Positions 36,049 to 44,690 of a stretch of DNA of 64,000 nucleotides are shown in pieces. Position 1 is the stretch's first letter. Every line of letters starts with the position of its first letter. The position numbers and the translations under genes were made by a program. Source of the DNA: Acetobacter suratthaniensis. Lineage in GTDB: Bacteria; Pseudomonadota; Alphaproteobacteria; Acetobacterales; Acetobacteraceae. The notes beneath the pieces are model-generated. The model was not told the origin of the DNA and did no database searches. It was given only the letters and a program-made list of their open reading frames with translations. The stretch is from NCBI RefSeq assembly GCF_017377745.1, contig NZ_JAFVMG010000006.1:94346-158345 (forward strand), in the 5' to 3' direction.

Positions 36049-37107
36049 TCACCCTGCCTGCGTTGGCTTGATAGCACCAAGCAGAACGGCCTGTACGGCT
36101 TGGGGGTTCAGATGGTCATGCTCGGCAATAACCACAAGGCGGCCATCACGCGGGCGGCTGCCCCAAGGCTGGTCGAACTGATGGCGCACTCTGGCCCCCA
36201 CCGCCTGCACCAGAAGGCGCATGGGCTTGCCCCGTACAGCCACATACCCTTTGACCCGCAGGATATCCTGCTCACGCGCAAGGCGGATAATCGCCTGAGC
36301 CAAGGCTTCGGGATCGTCAATTTCTGGCAGGGTTACAACCGTGCTGTCGAAATCTTCATGTTCGTGCTCATCTTCCCCATCATGATGAGAGGGACGGGCC
36401 GCCAGATCATCTTCGGCCGCCGCGTTCAGGCCCAGAATAACGGTCGGGTCGATCGCGCCATCCCGCACGGGTAGCACAGGCAGGGCGCGCGGAGCTTCGG
36501 CCAGAATGACCGCCCGTGCGGCTTCCAGAGTCGGTTCATCCACAAGGTCAGCCTTGGTCAGCAGCACAAGATCAGCACAGGCGATCTGGTCTTCAAACAC
36601 TTCCGCCAGAGGTGTTTCATGATCCAGACTGTCATCCTGCGCGCGCTGGGCATCCACGGCGGCGGGGTCGGGGGCAAAACGTCCGGCGGCAACGGCTTCC
36701 GCATCTGCCAGTGCGATCACGCCATCAACCGTAATGCGCGAACGGATGGACGGCCAGTCAAACGCCTTGAGCAGTGGTTTTGGTAACGCCAGCCCAGAGG
36801 TTTCAATCAGGATATGATCGGGCTTCTGAGGTAGGGCCATGAGCTTTTCAACCGTGGGGATAAAATCATCCGCAACGGTGCAGCAGATACAACCATTAGC
36901 CAGTTCCACAATAGCGCTTTCGGGGCAGTTTTCATCAGCGCAGGCCCGCAGGATTTCACCATCCACCCCCACCGTGCCGAATTCGTTCACCAGAACCGCC
37001 AGTCTGCGCCCACCGGGGTTTTGCAGCAGATGCCGGATAAGAGTGGTTTTACCGGCCCCAAGAAAGCCAGTGACAACGGTAACGGGAATTTTGGCGAGAG
37101 AAGTCAT
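36049..37107 (-). CDS. cobW: CobW, G3E-family metal-chaperone GTPase
   Basis: 352 aa from ATG 37107, overlapping the preceding stop by one base. The GTPase domain shows the P-loop TGFLGAGKTTLI, the metal-binding CxCC in NGCICCTV, and VLLTKADLVDE for guanine recognition. A His/Asp/Glu-rich insert (HHDGEDEHEHEDFDS, about residue 255) is a likely metal-binding segment; the C-terminal CobW_C domain follows (ILRVKGYVAVRGKPMRLLVQAVG). It is thought to deliver Co(II) to the cobaltochelatase encoded next in the operon. Confidence 0.92.
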   Translation of the reverse strand: MTSLAKIPVTVVTGFLGAGKTTLIRHLLQNPGGRRLAVLVNEFGTVGVDGEILRACADENCPESAIVELANGCICCTVADDFIPTVEKLMALPQKPDHILIETSGLALPKPLLKAFDWPSIRSRITVDGVIALADAEAVAAGRFAPDPAAVDAQRAQDDSLDHETPLAEVFEDQIACADLVLLTKADLVDEPTLEAARAVILAEAPRALPVLPVRDGAIDPTVILGLNAAAEDDLAARPSHHDGEDEHEHEDFDSTVVTLPEIDDPEALAQAIIRLAREQDILRVKGYVAVRGKPMRLLVQAVGARVRHQFDQPWGSRPRDGRLVVIAEHDHLNPQAVQAVLLGAIKPTQAG

Positions 37108-37511
37108 TATACAATCTCCAGAGGAGGAATACGGGCAACGCATTGCTTGCGAAAAATGGTGGGACGTTCACGCCATGGCGGAATACCATCGGCACTGGCG
37201 ACATAGCCTTGTGCGCCCAGCAGAATATCCGCCACATCGGCCTCACTCATATTGCCATACACGTAAGTCCATGAACCGGGCCGGGCGAGCGCTATGGCGC
37301 AGCCACGCGCACAGGCCGAGAGACATTCCACGGCCTTGATCACGGGGGGCTGTGGGGCGTTCGTGTCTGCTGGCAATGCCTGCATGGCCCCCTGTAAAGC
37401 AGCCAGCAGGCGAGCACCAGCAACAGGCTGCCCTTCTACCGGCGGGATTCCGGCCCGGCAGGTTGAGCAGACATACAGGATTGTTTGTGTGGAAGGTGTT
37501 TGTTCGGCCAT
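37107..37511 (-). CDS. DUF1636 ferredoxin-like protein of cobalamin loci
   Basis: 134 aa from ATG 37511, which has AAGGG ten bases upstream; ATG 37535 is possible. The protein has cysteines in ILYVCSTCRAG and AVECLSACARGCAIALA, a thioredoxin-like 2Fe-2S ferredoxin arrangement that typifies the DUF1636 family found beside cobW in B12 operons. It ends SWTYVYGNMSEADVADIL, also typical. A role in redox or metal supply to cobalt insertion is inferred from position only. First gene after the B12 riboswitch. Confidence 0.8.
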   Translation of the reverse strand: MAEQTPSTQTILYVCSTCRAGIPPVEGQPVAGARLLAALQGAMQALPADTNAPQPPVIKAVECLSACARGCAIALARPGSWTYVYGNMSEADVADILLGAQGYVASADGIPPWRERPTIFRKQCVARIPPLEIV

Positions 37512-37630
37512 CTGTGCTGCGCCCTTGTGTGTCATGGGGCAGGGCGTGGGCAGGGCCATTCAGCCCGCACGAATTGCGTGCAGGACAAGGCATCCGGCCA
37601 CAGCGCACCCCGGCTGTCCGTTCAATCCGT

Positions 37631-37838
37631 GCTGGCAGGTCTCCCGGCTGACAGACCCGGACGCAAAGAACGCCCATGGCTTTCCCGCCTTCCCGAACCT
37701 ACGTTCAGTGGCCTTGAGAGAAAACCTGATCTGCTGACGGTCGCGGGGGCGGCTGCGTTATGGAAAGCGGGGGCCCCGCTGTCTTCTGCATTCCCTCTTC
37801 GCCCGTATCCGCCATGATGTGCGGACACAGGAACCAGC
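37631..37838 (-). ncRNA. Cobalamin (AdoCbl-type) riboswitch
   Basis: On the minus strand the conserved elements occur in order: GGTTCC at the 5' side, GAGGGAATGCAG, a core GCAGCCGCCCCCGCGACCG, and the B12 box AGCCGGGAGACCTGCC (37649-37634). GCTGG (37838-37834) pairs with CCAGC (37635-37631) to close P1. It heads the DUF1636-cobW-cobN-cobGHIJ-cobL-cobE-cobM-cobB-cobF run. The space to the first start codon (about 120 nt) can hold the expression platform; a GCACG/CGTGC hairpin is visible near 37570-37590. Cobalamin should repress the operon. Confidence 0.92.
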
Positions 37839-37844
37839 CTGAGT

Positions 37845-37873
37845 GGATTGAGCTAGCAGGCCGCATCTGTCAA
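37845..37873 (-). promoter_or_regulatory. Candidate promoter of the riboswitch-led cob operon
   Basis: Minus-strand TTGACA (37873-37868) and a weak -10 CAATCC (37850-37845) with 17-bp spacing. Predicted start near 37838 coincides with the 5' edge of the riboswitch. Confidence 0.45.
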
Positions 37874-37915
37874 GCTGGAGGCACTTTATTGACGACACCG
37901 GAAGCCTCTGAACTC

Positions 37916-38563
37916 ATGCCTGCACTCCCACCATCCTCACCAGACAACACAGCCTCCGAACTGGATACTGGCCTGCATGCACAGAAAATGGCACGCATCA
38001 AAGCTGCGCGGGATCGCATGATGGCCACCAAGGAAGGCGAGAAAGGGCTTGTGATCGTGCATACCGGAGCAGGCAAGGGCAAATCCTCCTCCGGGTTTGG
38101 CATGATTCTGCGCTGCATCGCCCATGAGATGCCCTGTGCTGTTGTGCAGTTTATCAAAGGCGGGTGGGATACAGGTGAGCGTAGGCTGCTAGAGGCGCAT
38201 TTTAGCGGGTTATGCCAGTTTCATGCCATGGGTGAGGGCTTTACATGGGAAACACAGGATAAGGAGCGCGATATCGCCGCAGCCCGCAGGGGGTGGGAAA
38301 AAGCCAAGGAACTGATCCGTAACCCCGCTATCCGCATGGTGCTGCTTGATGAGATCAATATCGCCCTGCGCTATGACTACCTGCCACTTGATGAGGTTCT
38401 GACGTTTCTGCGCGAAGAAAAGCCACCACTCACCCATGTTGTGCTGACAGGCCGCAATGCAAAGCCGGAACTGATTGAACTGGCTGATCTGGTAACAGAG
38501 ATGACCTTACTCAAGCACCCGTTCCGTGCGGGAATAAAGGCGCAGCCCGGCGTCGAATTCTAA
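37916..38563 (+). CDS. cobO: Cob(I)yrinic acid a,c-diamide adenosyltransferase, CobO/CobA type
   Basis: 215 aa from ATG 37916. A TTG at 37889 has a strong GGAGG seven bases upstream and may be the true start (224 aa). The P-loop [18 protein letters not shown] and the block [22 protein letters not shown]...[14 protein letters not shown] are almost invariant in CobO. It attaches the 5'-deoxyadenosyl ligand to the reduced corrinoid. It diverges from the riboswitch-led operon; cobQ follows by 11 bp. No second riboswitch is seen on this strand. Confidence 0.93.
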   Translation: MPALPPSSPDNTASELDTGLHAQKMARIKAARDRMMATKEGEKGLVIVHTGAGKGKSSSGFGMILRCIAHEMPCAVVQFIKGGWDTGERRLLEAHFSGLCQFHAMGEGFTWETQDKERDIAAARRGWEKAKELIRNPAIRMVLLDEINIALRYDYLPLDEVLTFLREEKPPLTHVVLTGRNAKPELIELADLVTEMTLLKHPFRAGIKAQPGVEF

Positions 38564-38574
38564 GGACGCAACCC

Positions 38575-40047
38575 ATGCCTGCCTTAATGATTCAGGGAAC
38601 CGGTTCGAATGTGGGTAAATCTCTGTTCGTAGCCGGTCTGGCACGTGCTGCCCTACGGCGGGGGCTGCGCGTGGCCCCCTTCAAGCCCCAGAACATGTCC
38701 AACAATGCGGCTGTTACGGCCAATGGCGGAGAAATCGGCCGTGCGCAGGCTTTGCAGGCGCTCGCCTGTGGCCTTGCCCCCCACACGGACATGAACCCCG
38801 TACTCCTCAAGCCCGAATCAGACCGGGGTAGTCAGGTGGTGGTGCAGGGGCAGGTACGCGCCACCGTGCAGGCACGGGACTATGCCAAGCTTAAGCCAAC
38901 CCTCATGCCTGCTGTGCTTGAAAGCTTCCACCGCCTGAGTGCTGCACACGACCTTGTTCTGGTGGAAGGGGCCGGCAGCCCGGCCGAGGTAAACCTACGA
39001 CACAATGATATAGCCAATATGGGCTTTGCCTGTGCGGCCAATGTACCGGTCGTTCTTGTAGGCGATATAGATCGGGGAGGGGTGATCGCCCAGATTATCG
39101 GCACACAGGCTGTGCTGTCCGATACCGATGCCGCCATGATAAAAGGCTTTATCGTCAATAAATTCCGTGGTGATCCCGGCCTATTCGATGATGGCTATGC
39201 ACTGATCCGCCAGAAAACAGGCTGGACGGGTTTTGGTGTTCTGCCCTGGTTTACGCAGGCCGCTACTCTCCCTGCGGAAGATGCGCTTGATCTGCGCCGC
39301 GCCTCTTCAGGGGGGCGTATAAAAGTCGCGGTTCCCATGCTCTCACGCATTGCCAATTTCGATGATCTTGACCCGTTAGCACAAGAACCCGCCATTGACC
39401 TTGCCCTGGTGCCCGCAGGGCAGGCCCTACCGGGCGATTGTGAGCTGATTATTCTGCCGGGCACAAAAAATACCCGCCTCGACCTGGCGTTTGTACGCGC
39501 ACAGGGATGGGATATTGACCTGAAAGCCCACCTACGCCGCGGCGGCCGCATTCTGGGGATTTGTGGTGGATATCAGATTTTAGGAACCCTCATCAGCGAT
39601 CCCATGGGGCTGGAAGGCCCAATCGGTAGCGTGCCGGGCCTAGGACACCTCAATGTCGAGACAACCATGCTGGCAGAAAAACATGTCAGGCTGGTGGAGG
39701 CTGTTCATGCAAAGAGTGCGCAGCCAGTCCGGGGCTATGAAATTCATCTAGGTGAAACGGAAGGGCCGGATAGGCTTCGTCCCTTTGCCACCGTGCAGGG
39801 CAAGGCGGAGGGGGCGCAATCGGCTGATGGTCTTGTATCGGGCACGTATCTTCACGGGCTGTTTACGGATGACCGCTTTCGCGCCGCCTTTATCTCCAGC
39901 TTGGGCGGGCAAGCTTCTACCTTGCGGTATTCAGAAAAAATGGAACAGACGCTTGATGCTTTGGCCGCGCATATTGAACGCTCGGTCGATGTTACAGGCC
40001 TGCTCCGTCTAGCGGGGTGTGCGCAAGAAACACCATTAGCAGAATAA
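38575..40047 (+). CDS. cobQ: Cobyric acid synthase (adenosylcobyrinate a,c-diamide amidotransferase)
   Basis: 490 aa. The N-terminal domain begins [22 protein letters not shown] (P-loop) with [29 protein letters not shown]; the glutaminase domain has the Cys nucleophile in [12 protein letters not shown] and the His in YLHGLF. CobQ amidates the b, d, e and g carboxylates of adenosylcobyrinic acid a,c-diamide. Its 3' end overlaps the convergent cobD gene by 56 bp, so the last codons of each are antisense to each other. Confidence 0.95.
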   Translation: MPALMIQGTGSNVGKSLFVAGLARAALRRGLRVAPFKPQNMSNNAAVTANGGEIGRAQALQALACGLAPHTDMNPVLLKPESDRGSQVVVQGQVRATVQARDYAKLKPTLMPAVLESFHRLSAAHDLVLVEGAGSPAEVNLRHNDIANMGFACAANVPVVLVGDIDRGGVIAQIIGTQAVLSDTDAAMIKGFIVNKFRGDPGLFDDGYALIRQKTGWTGFGVLPWFTQAATLPAEDALDLRRASSGGRIKVAVPMLSRIANFDDLDPLAQEPAIDLALVPAGQALPGDCELIILPGTKNTRLDLAFVRAQGWDIDLKAHLRRGGRILGICGGYQILGTLISDPMGLEGPIGSVPGLGHLNVETTMLAEKHVRLVEAVHAKSAQPVRGYEIHLGETEGPDRLRPFATVQGKAEGAQSADGLVSGTYLHGLFTDDRFRAAFISSLGGQASTLRYSEKMEQTLDALAAHIERSVDVTGLLRLAGCAQETPLAE

Positions 40048-40975
40048 GTGCGGCCAGCAGCACCACGCGCCGGTAAAGCGCCAGCCCGGCGGCCAGATCA
40101 AGAGGGGTCGGGTCTGGCGCCCCCGCATTCAGCCACGGATCACGGCTTGGGCCTTCAGCATACAGGCGTGGCCCAGACAGGCGAATACCAAGCCCGCCCG
40201 CCATAGCGGCCTCGGGCCAGCCTGCATTGGGTGAGCGATGGCCGCGTGCATCCCGCAACATCACCCGGAACGCCCGCAAAGGGGCAGCACTGGTCAATAC
40301 ATACAACAAGCCCGACAAACGGGCGGGCGGTATATTCACGACATCATCCACCCGCGCCGCAGCCCAGCCAAACAGCCGGTAACGCGGCGTACGGTTGGCA
40401 ATCATGGAATCCATGGTGTTGATAGCCTTGTAGACATATAAGCCCGGCAACCCGAAAAACACCCCCCAGAACAGGGGAGCCACCACGCCGTCAGACGTGT
40501 TTTCCGCAAGGCTTTCCGCCGCTGCCCGCGCAATACCCGCTGCATCAAGTGCATTAGGGTCTCGCCCCACAATCATGGACACAGCCTTGCGGGCTTCAGC
40601 CATATCACCCGCCTGTAAGGGCTGCACAACGGCCTGAACATGCGCATAAAGTGATCGGGCAGCCAGAAGCGGCCATGCCAGCACACCACCCGCCAGAATA
40701 CCCACTCCATTATGAGGCAGAACATAAGCCAAACCGGCGCCAAAACTGCCGACAAGACCGGTAACAACCAGCACAACTGCTCCCCCGGCGCACCGGCGCA
40801 TGAACGGAGCCTGTGTGTCACAGTTCCAGTGGTGGTCAAGCAGGGACACTACGCGTCCCACCCAGCTTACAGGGTGGCCGATAAGGGCAAAAACCATTGC
40901 AGGCCAGCCTAGCAAGCCATCAAGGAGCAATGCGACCAACATCTGCCCCGCATGAAAAGCAAAACTGTCCAGCAT
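39992..40975 (-). CDS. cobD: Adenosylcobinamide-phosphate synthase CobD/CbiB
   Basis: 327-aa inner-membrane protein. Family blocks: [32 protein letters not shown] at the N-terminus, [56 protein letters not shown] in the middle, and [28 protein letters not shown]. It joins (R)-1-amino-2-propanol phosphate to adenosylcobyric acid. Monocistronic, convergent with cobQ. Genes for the later nucleotide loop (cobP/U, cobS/V, cobC, cobT) are not here. Confidence 0.93.
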   Translation of the reverse strand: MLDSFAFHAGQMLVALLLDGLLGWPAMVFALIGHPVSWVGRVVSLLDHHWNCDTQAPFMRRCAGGAVVLVVTGLVGSFGAGLAYVLPHNGVGILAGGVLAWPLLAARSLYAHVQAVVQPLQAGDMAEARKAVSMIVGRDPNALDAAGIARAAAESLAENTSDGVVAPLFWGVFFGLPGLYVYKAINTMDSMIANRTPRYRLFGWAAARVDDVVNIPPARLSGLLYVLTSAAPLRAFRVMLRDARGHRSPNAGWPEAAMAGGLGIRLSGPRLYAEGPSRDPWLNAGAPDPTPLDLAAGLALYRRVVLLAALILLMVFLAHTPLDGAGL

Positions 40976-41183
40976 GTTCGAACCCGTTATCCATTACAGG
41001 GCATGCCGCTTGCGGGCACAGGATATGCTGTAATGCCGCGTCCGCTACGGGAAAGAAAGAAGGGCGCCCTCTTCCCCAAGGCAGGTTGGGCCATGAGGCA
41101 GAAATAAAAGAAAAAATTCACATTCCATGATTATCCCTCTTGCCAGCCTGTACCTCGCGCGGTAAGAACAGCCCCACAAACCG

Positions 41184-41258
41184 GGGTGCGTAGCTCAGCG
41201 GTAGAGCATCGCCTTCACACGGCGGGGGTCACAGGTTCAATCCCTGTCGCACCCACCA
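41184..41258 (+). tRNA. tRNA-Val, anticodon CAC
   Basis: Full cloverleaf of 75 nt including encoded CCA. Acceptor GGGTGCG pairs with CGCACCC; D stem GCTC/GAGC; anticodon stem TCGCC/GGCGG with loop TTCACAC (anticodon CAC, reading GUG); T arm ACAGG-TTCAATC-CCTGT. No integrase or direct repeat of its 3' end was seen downstream, so it does not look like an occupied attachment site. Confidence 0.95.
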
Positions 41259-41654
41259 CGGTTTGTGTAATTCCTGACAGCAGGAATAAAAAATTCCAAA
41301 AAAAATGAAATGATGAATGCTTTTAGGCCCTATGCCTGAATTCACCTCTTCATTCTGGCTCAAAGCCCGTTTTCAGACTGATCAAAAGTATTCCTGAGAC
41401 AGCTTGCATGATCAGAAACTATATTTAACTACTCTTTTCGCCTACCGGAGGGGGTAAATATGCCGATAAAAATCAATATATTGTTAATATAAAAAGCTGA
41501 TAATAAACCAACATAAATAATAAACGATGAATTTTTTATCGCAATTATTCAAATAACCACATAAATATTTTTTATGAAAATGCGTTGTTGAAAAGTGCCC
41601 ATATTTTATTTCTAATGAACCCTCGTGCTGACACGAATGTGTTGAGGGAATACA
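41259..41654. other. AT-rich gene-free stretch between tRNA-Val and the lipoprotein gene
   Basis: 396 bp without a credible long ORF, clearly more AT-rich than the rest. It holds a small hairpin ATTCCTG-ACAG-CAGGAAT (41270-41287) just after the tRNA, and a strong ribosome-binding sequence GGAGGGGG (41447-41454) before a 10-codon mini-ORF. No conserved RNA motif was recognised. The promoter of the lipoprotein gene should lie in its last 150 bp. Confidence 0.5.
41460..41492 (+). CDS. Possible 10-codon leader peptide
   Basis: ATG 41460 lies five bases after GGAGGGGG, an excellent ribosome site, but the frame closes after MPIKINILLI. It may be a regulatory leader or a chance feature. Nothing links it to the lipoprotein gene 160 bp downstream. 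Confidence 0.2.
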   Translation: MPIKINILLI

Positions 41655-42116
41655 ATGTCCACTAAAAGTCACACAAAAACAATTGCCGGTACTGTTTGCA
41701 TAGGGCTTCTGCTACTGAGTAGCTGTGCCAGTAGCACGCAGCGCATTGCAACCAAGGAAGACCATCTGGCAGCCGCTGGTTTTGCTTTCCGTCTGGCCGA
41801 CAATCCCCAGAGACAGGCCATGCTGAACAAGCTGCCCTCTCATCGTTTTGTCCGCCGCATTCATGATGGTCAGACATTTTACGTATATGCCGACCCAACA
41901 GTGTGCGACTGCCTGTATGTAGGCGACCAGAAAGCCTTCAGCGCCTATCAGCTTTATCGCCAGCAGAAAGCACTGGCTGATGAAGAGCAGGAAACCGCCA
42001 CGGATTATCAGGACGCCACATGGGACTGGGGTGGCTGGGCTATGGGGCCTGCCTGGGCGGGCTGGAATCCCGCATGGGGCAACTGGAACCCTGGCATGGG
42101 CGGGTACGGCTGGTAA
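41655..42116 (+). CDS. Small lipoprotein with a Trp/Gly/Pro-rich tail
   Basis: 153 aa, with GAGGG upstream of the ATG. N-terminal signal with lipobox LLLLSSCAS, so the mature protein starts at Cys25 and is lipid-anchored. The middle (RQAMLNKLPSHRFVRRIHDGQTFYVYADPTVCDCLYVGDQKAFSAYQLY) has a short module with a CxC pair. The C-terminal 30 residues are low-complexity repeats of aromatic and glycine residues (WDWGGWAMGPAWAGWNP...). Function unknown; outer-membrane or periplasmic association is inferred. The cupin gene follows 23 bp later on the same strand. Confidence 0.75.
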   Translation: MSTKSHTKTIAGTVCIGLLLLSSCASSTQRIATKEDHLAAAGFAFRLADNPQRQAMLNKLPSHRFVRRIHDGQTFYVYADPTVCDCLYVGDQKAFSAYQLYRQQKALADEEQETATDYQDATWDWGGWAMGPAWAGWNPAWGNWNPGMGGYGW

Positions 42117-42139
42117 TTTAAAGTCGATTAAAGGGTCAT

Positions 42140-42625
42140 ATGAAACGCTTTTATTTCCTTCTGTCGGCCCTTACGGGAACGGCAGGTCTGATGAACCCGG
42201 CTTTTGCCGATGGGCGTCAGGAAGAGAAAATCATCGCGGATGCCGGGGCTGTTATCTGGAAACCAGCCCCGGACATTTTCCCCGCAGGCATTAAAATAGC
42301 CTATCTGTATGGGGATCTGACAAAGCATGAGCCTTTCACGCTGCGCGTCATGATGCCCCCGCACAGCGTGATCCCGCTCCATACCCACAACCTTAATGAA
42401 ATGCTGACAGTCCTGTCCGGCAATCTGGATCACTATACCGGCACCGGTACTGAAAAATCGGCACCGCATCCTCTGGCTGCTGGTGCTTTCGTGCATCTTC
42501 CTGTCAATATGGCGCATGCGCTACAAGCAGGCGATCAACCGGTTGTTCTACAGGTCTCCGGGGTCGGGCCATTTGAAATGACCTATGTCGATCCCAAAGA
42601 CGACCCCAGACATAAACTCAGATAA
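42140..42625 (+). CDS. Periplasmic cupin-domain protein
   Basis: 161 aa with an N-terminal Sec signal (MKRFYFLLSALTGTAGLMNPAFA, cleavage after AFA). The single beta-barrel cupin domain shows the two metal-binding motifs: HSVIPLHTHNLNEMLTVLSG and, later, HLPVNMAHALQAG, providing His and Glu ligands. Such small exported cupins often bind a divalent metal; the substrate is unknown. SD AAGGG before the ATG. A pair of hairpins follows (42634-42720), which may end the transcript. Confidence 0.8.
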   Translation: MKRFYFLLSALTGTAGLMNPAFADGRQEEKIIADAGAVIWKPAPDIFPAGIKIAYLYGDLTKHEPFTLRVMMPPHSVIPLHTHNLNEMLTVLSGNLDHYTGTGTEKSAPHPLAAGAFVHLPVNMAHALQAGDQPVVLQVSGVGPFEMTYVDPKDDPRHKLR

Positions 42626-42633
42626 ATTTTCAG

Positions 42634-42720
42634 CCCGTCCCAGCCTGAAAGCGCTACCGAACCAAAGTGCGCTCTCAGGCTGAACGGGACAGCCCGCTCA
42701 AGAGCGGCGTCACAGACGCC
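42634..42720 (+). terminator. Tandem hairpins after the cupin gene
   Basis: A long imperfect stem joins CCCGTCCCAGCCTGAAAGCGC (42634-42654, one bulge and one mismatch) to 42669-42688, followed by GGCGT-CACAG-ACGCC (42706-42720). No T-run follows, so factor-independent termination is uncertain; RNA processing or an attenuator are alternatives. Confidence 0.4.
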
Positions 42721-42751
42721 GGATGAAGGGCTGAAAGCAGGAGAAATCATC

Positions 42752-43390
42752 ATGGACTCACGCTTTCAACTGTCCCGACGCGCCCTTTTCTGGGGTGCCG
42801 TTGCTGCCGTTACCGGAAGCGGCATACGTTCGGGCATAGCGGCAGATATATCGGCTACGCCACGCCATATCGGCATTATCGGCGCGGGGCAGGTCGGGGG
42901 TACGCTCGGGCGGCTCTGGGCGCATGCAGGCTATCAAGTCATGTTTTCCTCTCGCCACCCTGACCAGTTACAACTGATACTGGCTGAGGCTGGCCCGAAT
43001 GCCCAGGCGGGCAACGTGGCTCAGGCTATTGCCTTCGCAGATGTCATTGTGCTTGCTGTGCCGTATAAGGCGGAGCCAGAAATAGCCGCGCAATACGGCA
43101 GCGCCCTTTCAGGCAAAACCCTGATTGATGCGGATAATGCCTATGCGTTCCGTGATGGAGCGCTGGCGAACGAGGCCCATGCTGCGGGTGTAGCCCGTTA
43201 CTCGGCGCATCTGTTTCCGCACACCCATTTTGTGCGGGCCTTTAATTCCGTCAACGCCAGCCGTCTGACTGATGGCGGCGGTGGCAATACCGAGATTGTT
43301 TATAGCGCTACGGACAGCGCTGCTGGAGCTATTGCTGTCGAACTCATTAAAGCCACCGACAGCGTGCCTGTCCGGGGCCATGACCTCTGA
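42752..43390 (+). CDS. Tat-exported NADP-binding protein, F420-reductase-like, possibly shortened
   Basis: 212 aa, AGGAG upstream. The N-terminus LSRRALFWGAVAAVTGSGIRSGIAA is a twin-arginine signal. The rest is a Rossmann fold of the NADP oxidoreductase coenzyme F420-dependent type: HIGIIGAGQVGGTLGRLWAHAGYQVMFSSRHPDQL, then FADVIVLAVPYKAEPEIAAQYG and HFVRAFNSVNASRL. Family members usually extend about 20-30 residues further, with a Gly-Pro-Leu/Ala-Arg segment; here the frame stops at PVRGHDL, just inside the start of the next gene. It may be a truncated but translated copy. Exported NADP-binding proteins of this sort are common in Proteobacteria but uncharacterised. Confidence 0.65.
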   Translation: MDSRFQLSRRALFWGAVAAVTGSGIRSGIAADISATPRHIGIIGAGQVGGTLGRLWAHAGYQVMFSSRHPDQLQLILAEAGPNAQAGNVAQAIAFADVIVLAVPYKAEPEIAAQYGSALSGKTLIDADNAYAFRDGALANEAHAAGVARYSAHLFPHTHFVRAFNSVNASRLTDGGGGNTEIVYSATDSAAGAIAVELIKATDSVPVRGHDL

Positions 43391-44690
43391 ACGGACGCGC
43401 CTGAACAACCGGGCATTAGGTATTCTCCTCCATACGATAAAACGCGCAGCCCATGCCCATGCGGATGAGGTTGGCGCAACGCTATGGGGGTTCGGTCTTT
43501 TTTTCTTTCTTTTTACCAGCTACGCGATCCTGCGGCCTGTGCGTGATGCCATGGGCATTGCCAGTGGCCTGCACCATCTTCAATGGCTGTTCAGCGCAAC
43601 ATTCGTCACCATGCTGGTGGCGGTTCCCATTCACGGCTGGCTGAATGCCCATGTGGCGCGCGCCCGTTTTGTTGACTGGATTTACGGGTTTTTCATTTTC
43701 AACATGCTGCTTTTTGCTGCAGGCCTGTTTTTATGGCCCAACAGCCCTTGGGTTGCGCGCATCTTCTTTGTCTGGCTGTCCGTCTTCAACCTGTTTGTAG
43801 TCTCGGTTTCATGGAGCCTGATGGCGGATGTGTTTGACATGGCGCAGGCTCGGCGGCTTTTCGGATTTATTGCCGGTGGAGCCAGTGCAGGCGGCATTGT
43901 AGGGCCAGTTTTCGGGGCATTGATGGTCAATAGCCTGTCCGTATCCGGGCTGCTGCTCACATCCGCGCTGTTCCTTGGTGGGGCTGCTTTTGCCAAGGCC
44001 CGACTGATGCAATGGCGCTTTACCCGCGACACACCGATAGAACAGGAAGCCCGCCTGCAACCCGTTTCAGGCAATCCTTTTTCAGGGTTAACCCTTGTTG
44101 TCTGCTCTCCCTATCTGTTGTGCCTCGCTGCGTTTGTCATGCTGCTGACTACGGCTTCAACCTTCCTGTATTTTGAACAGGCCCGTCTTGTGGCAGAAAA
44201 TTTTTCTACACGCGGCACTCAGATTCGGGTTTTTTCCATCATTGATGGAAGCGTTCAGGCACTCTCACTCCTCTGTCAGCTTTTTGTAACCAGCTCTTTT
44301 ACCCGCCGTTTCGGCCTTAAAGGGCTGCTGACAGTCGTGCCGTTACTCATTGTAATGGGCTTTCTGATCCTTGCTGTTTATCCCACCTTTGCTGTCGTTG
44401 CGGCAGTTATGGGGGTGCGGCGTGTGGGGGAATATGCCTTTATCCGCCCCGGTCGGGAAATGCTGTTCACACGCATGCCGGTTGCTGTAAAATACCGGGC
44501 CAAGAACTTTCTGGATACGGTGGTCTATCGCGCAGGCGATGCCGTGAGCGGCTGGATCAGCTCCGCCCTCCTGCTTCTTGCGCACAGCCTATCCTATCTC
44601 TCATGCGTCGGTGCATTTCTGGCCCTGATCTGGGCAGGCTGCGGTTATCTGCTCGCGCAGCATCAAAATGAAACACCGGATTACACCTGA
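43380..44690 (+). CDS. MFS-type / ATP-ADP carrier-like transporter
   Basis: 436 aa from ATG 43380, overlapping the previous gene by 11 bp; the frame opens at 43272 but the membrane protein begins here. About 12 hydrophobic helices. The block FLFTSYAILRPVRDAMGIASGLHHLQWLFSATF and the helix FGFIAGGASAGGIVGPVFGALM are seen in the bacterial group loosely annotated as NTP/NDP exchange (AAA-family) or MFS transporters. In free-living bacteria this group has no proven substrate, so I do not claim nucleotide exchange. The start of the next gene lies within its 3' end. Confidence 0.7.
   Translation: MTSERTRLNNRALGILLHTIKRAAHAHADEVGATLWGFGLFFFLFTSYAILRPVRDAMGIASGLHHLQWLFSATFVTMLVAVPIHGWLNAHVARARFVDWIYGFFIFNMLLFAAGLFLWPNSPWVARIFFVWLSVFNLFVVSVSWSLMADVFDMAQARRLFGFIAGGASAGGIVGPVFGALMVNSLSVSGLLLTSALFLGGAAFAKARLMQWRFTRDTPIEQEARLQPVSGNPFSGLTLVVCSPYLLCLAAFVMLLTTASTFLYFEQARLVAENFSTRGTQIRVFSIIDGSVQALSLLCQLFVTSSFTRRFGLKGLLTVVPLLIVMGFLILAVYPTFAVVAAVMGVRRVGEYAFIRPGREMLFTRMPVAVKYRAKNFLDTVVYRAGDAVSGWISSALLLLAHSLSYLSCVGAFLALIWAGCGYLLAQHQNETPDYT

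Noticed and set aside
37760..37888. Upstream extension of cobO
   Set aside because: This part of the frame is the complement of the B12 riboswitch and its promoter; the codons carry no CobO similarity.
41270..41287. Terminator of tRNA-Val
   Set aside because: The 7-bp hairpin is followed by A residues, not T, on the plus strand, so it is not listed as a terminator.
41184..41654. tRNA-Val as an attachment site for an integrated element
   Set aside because: No integrase gene and no repeat of the tRNA 3' end is visible downstream; the following genes look like ordinary chromosomal genes.
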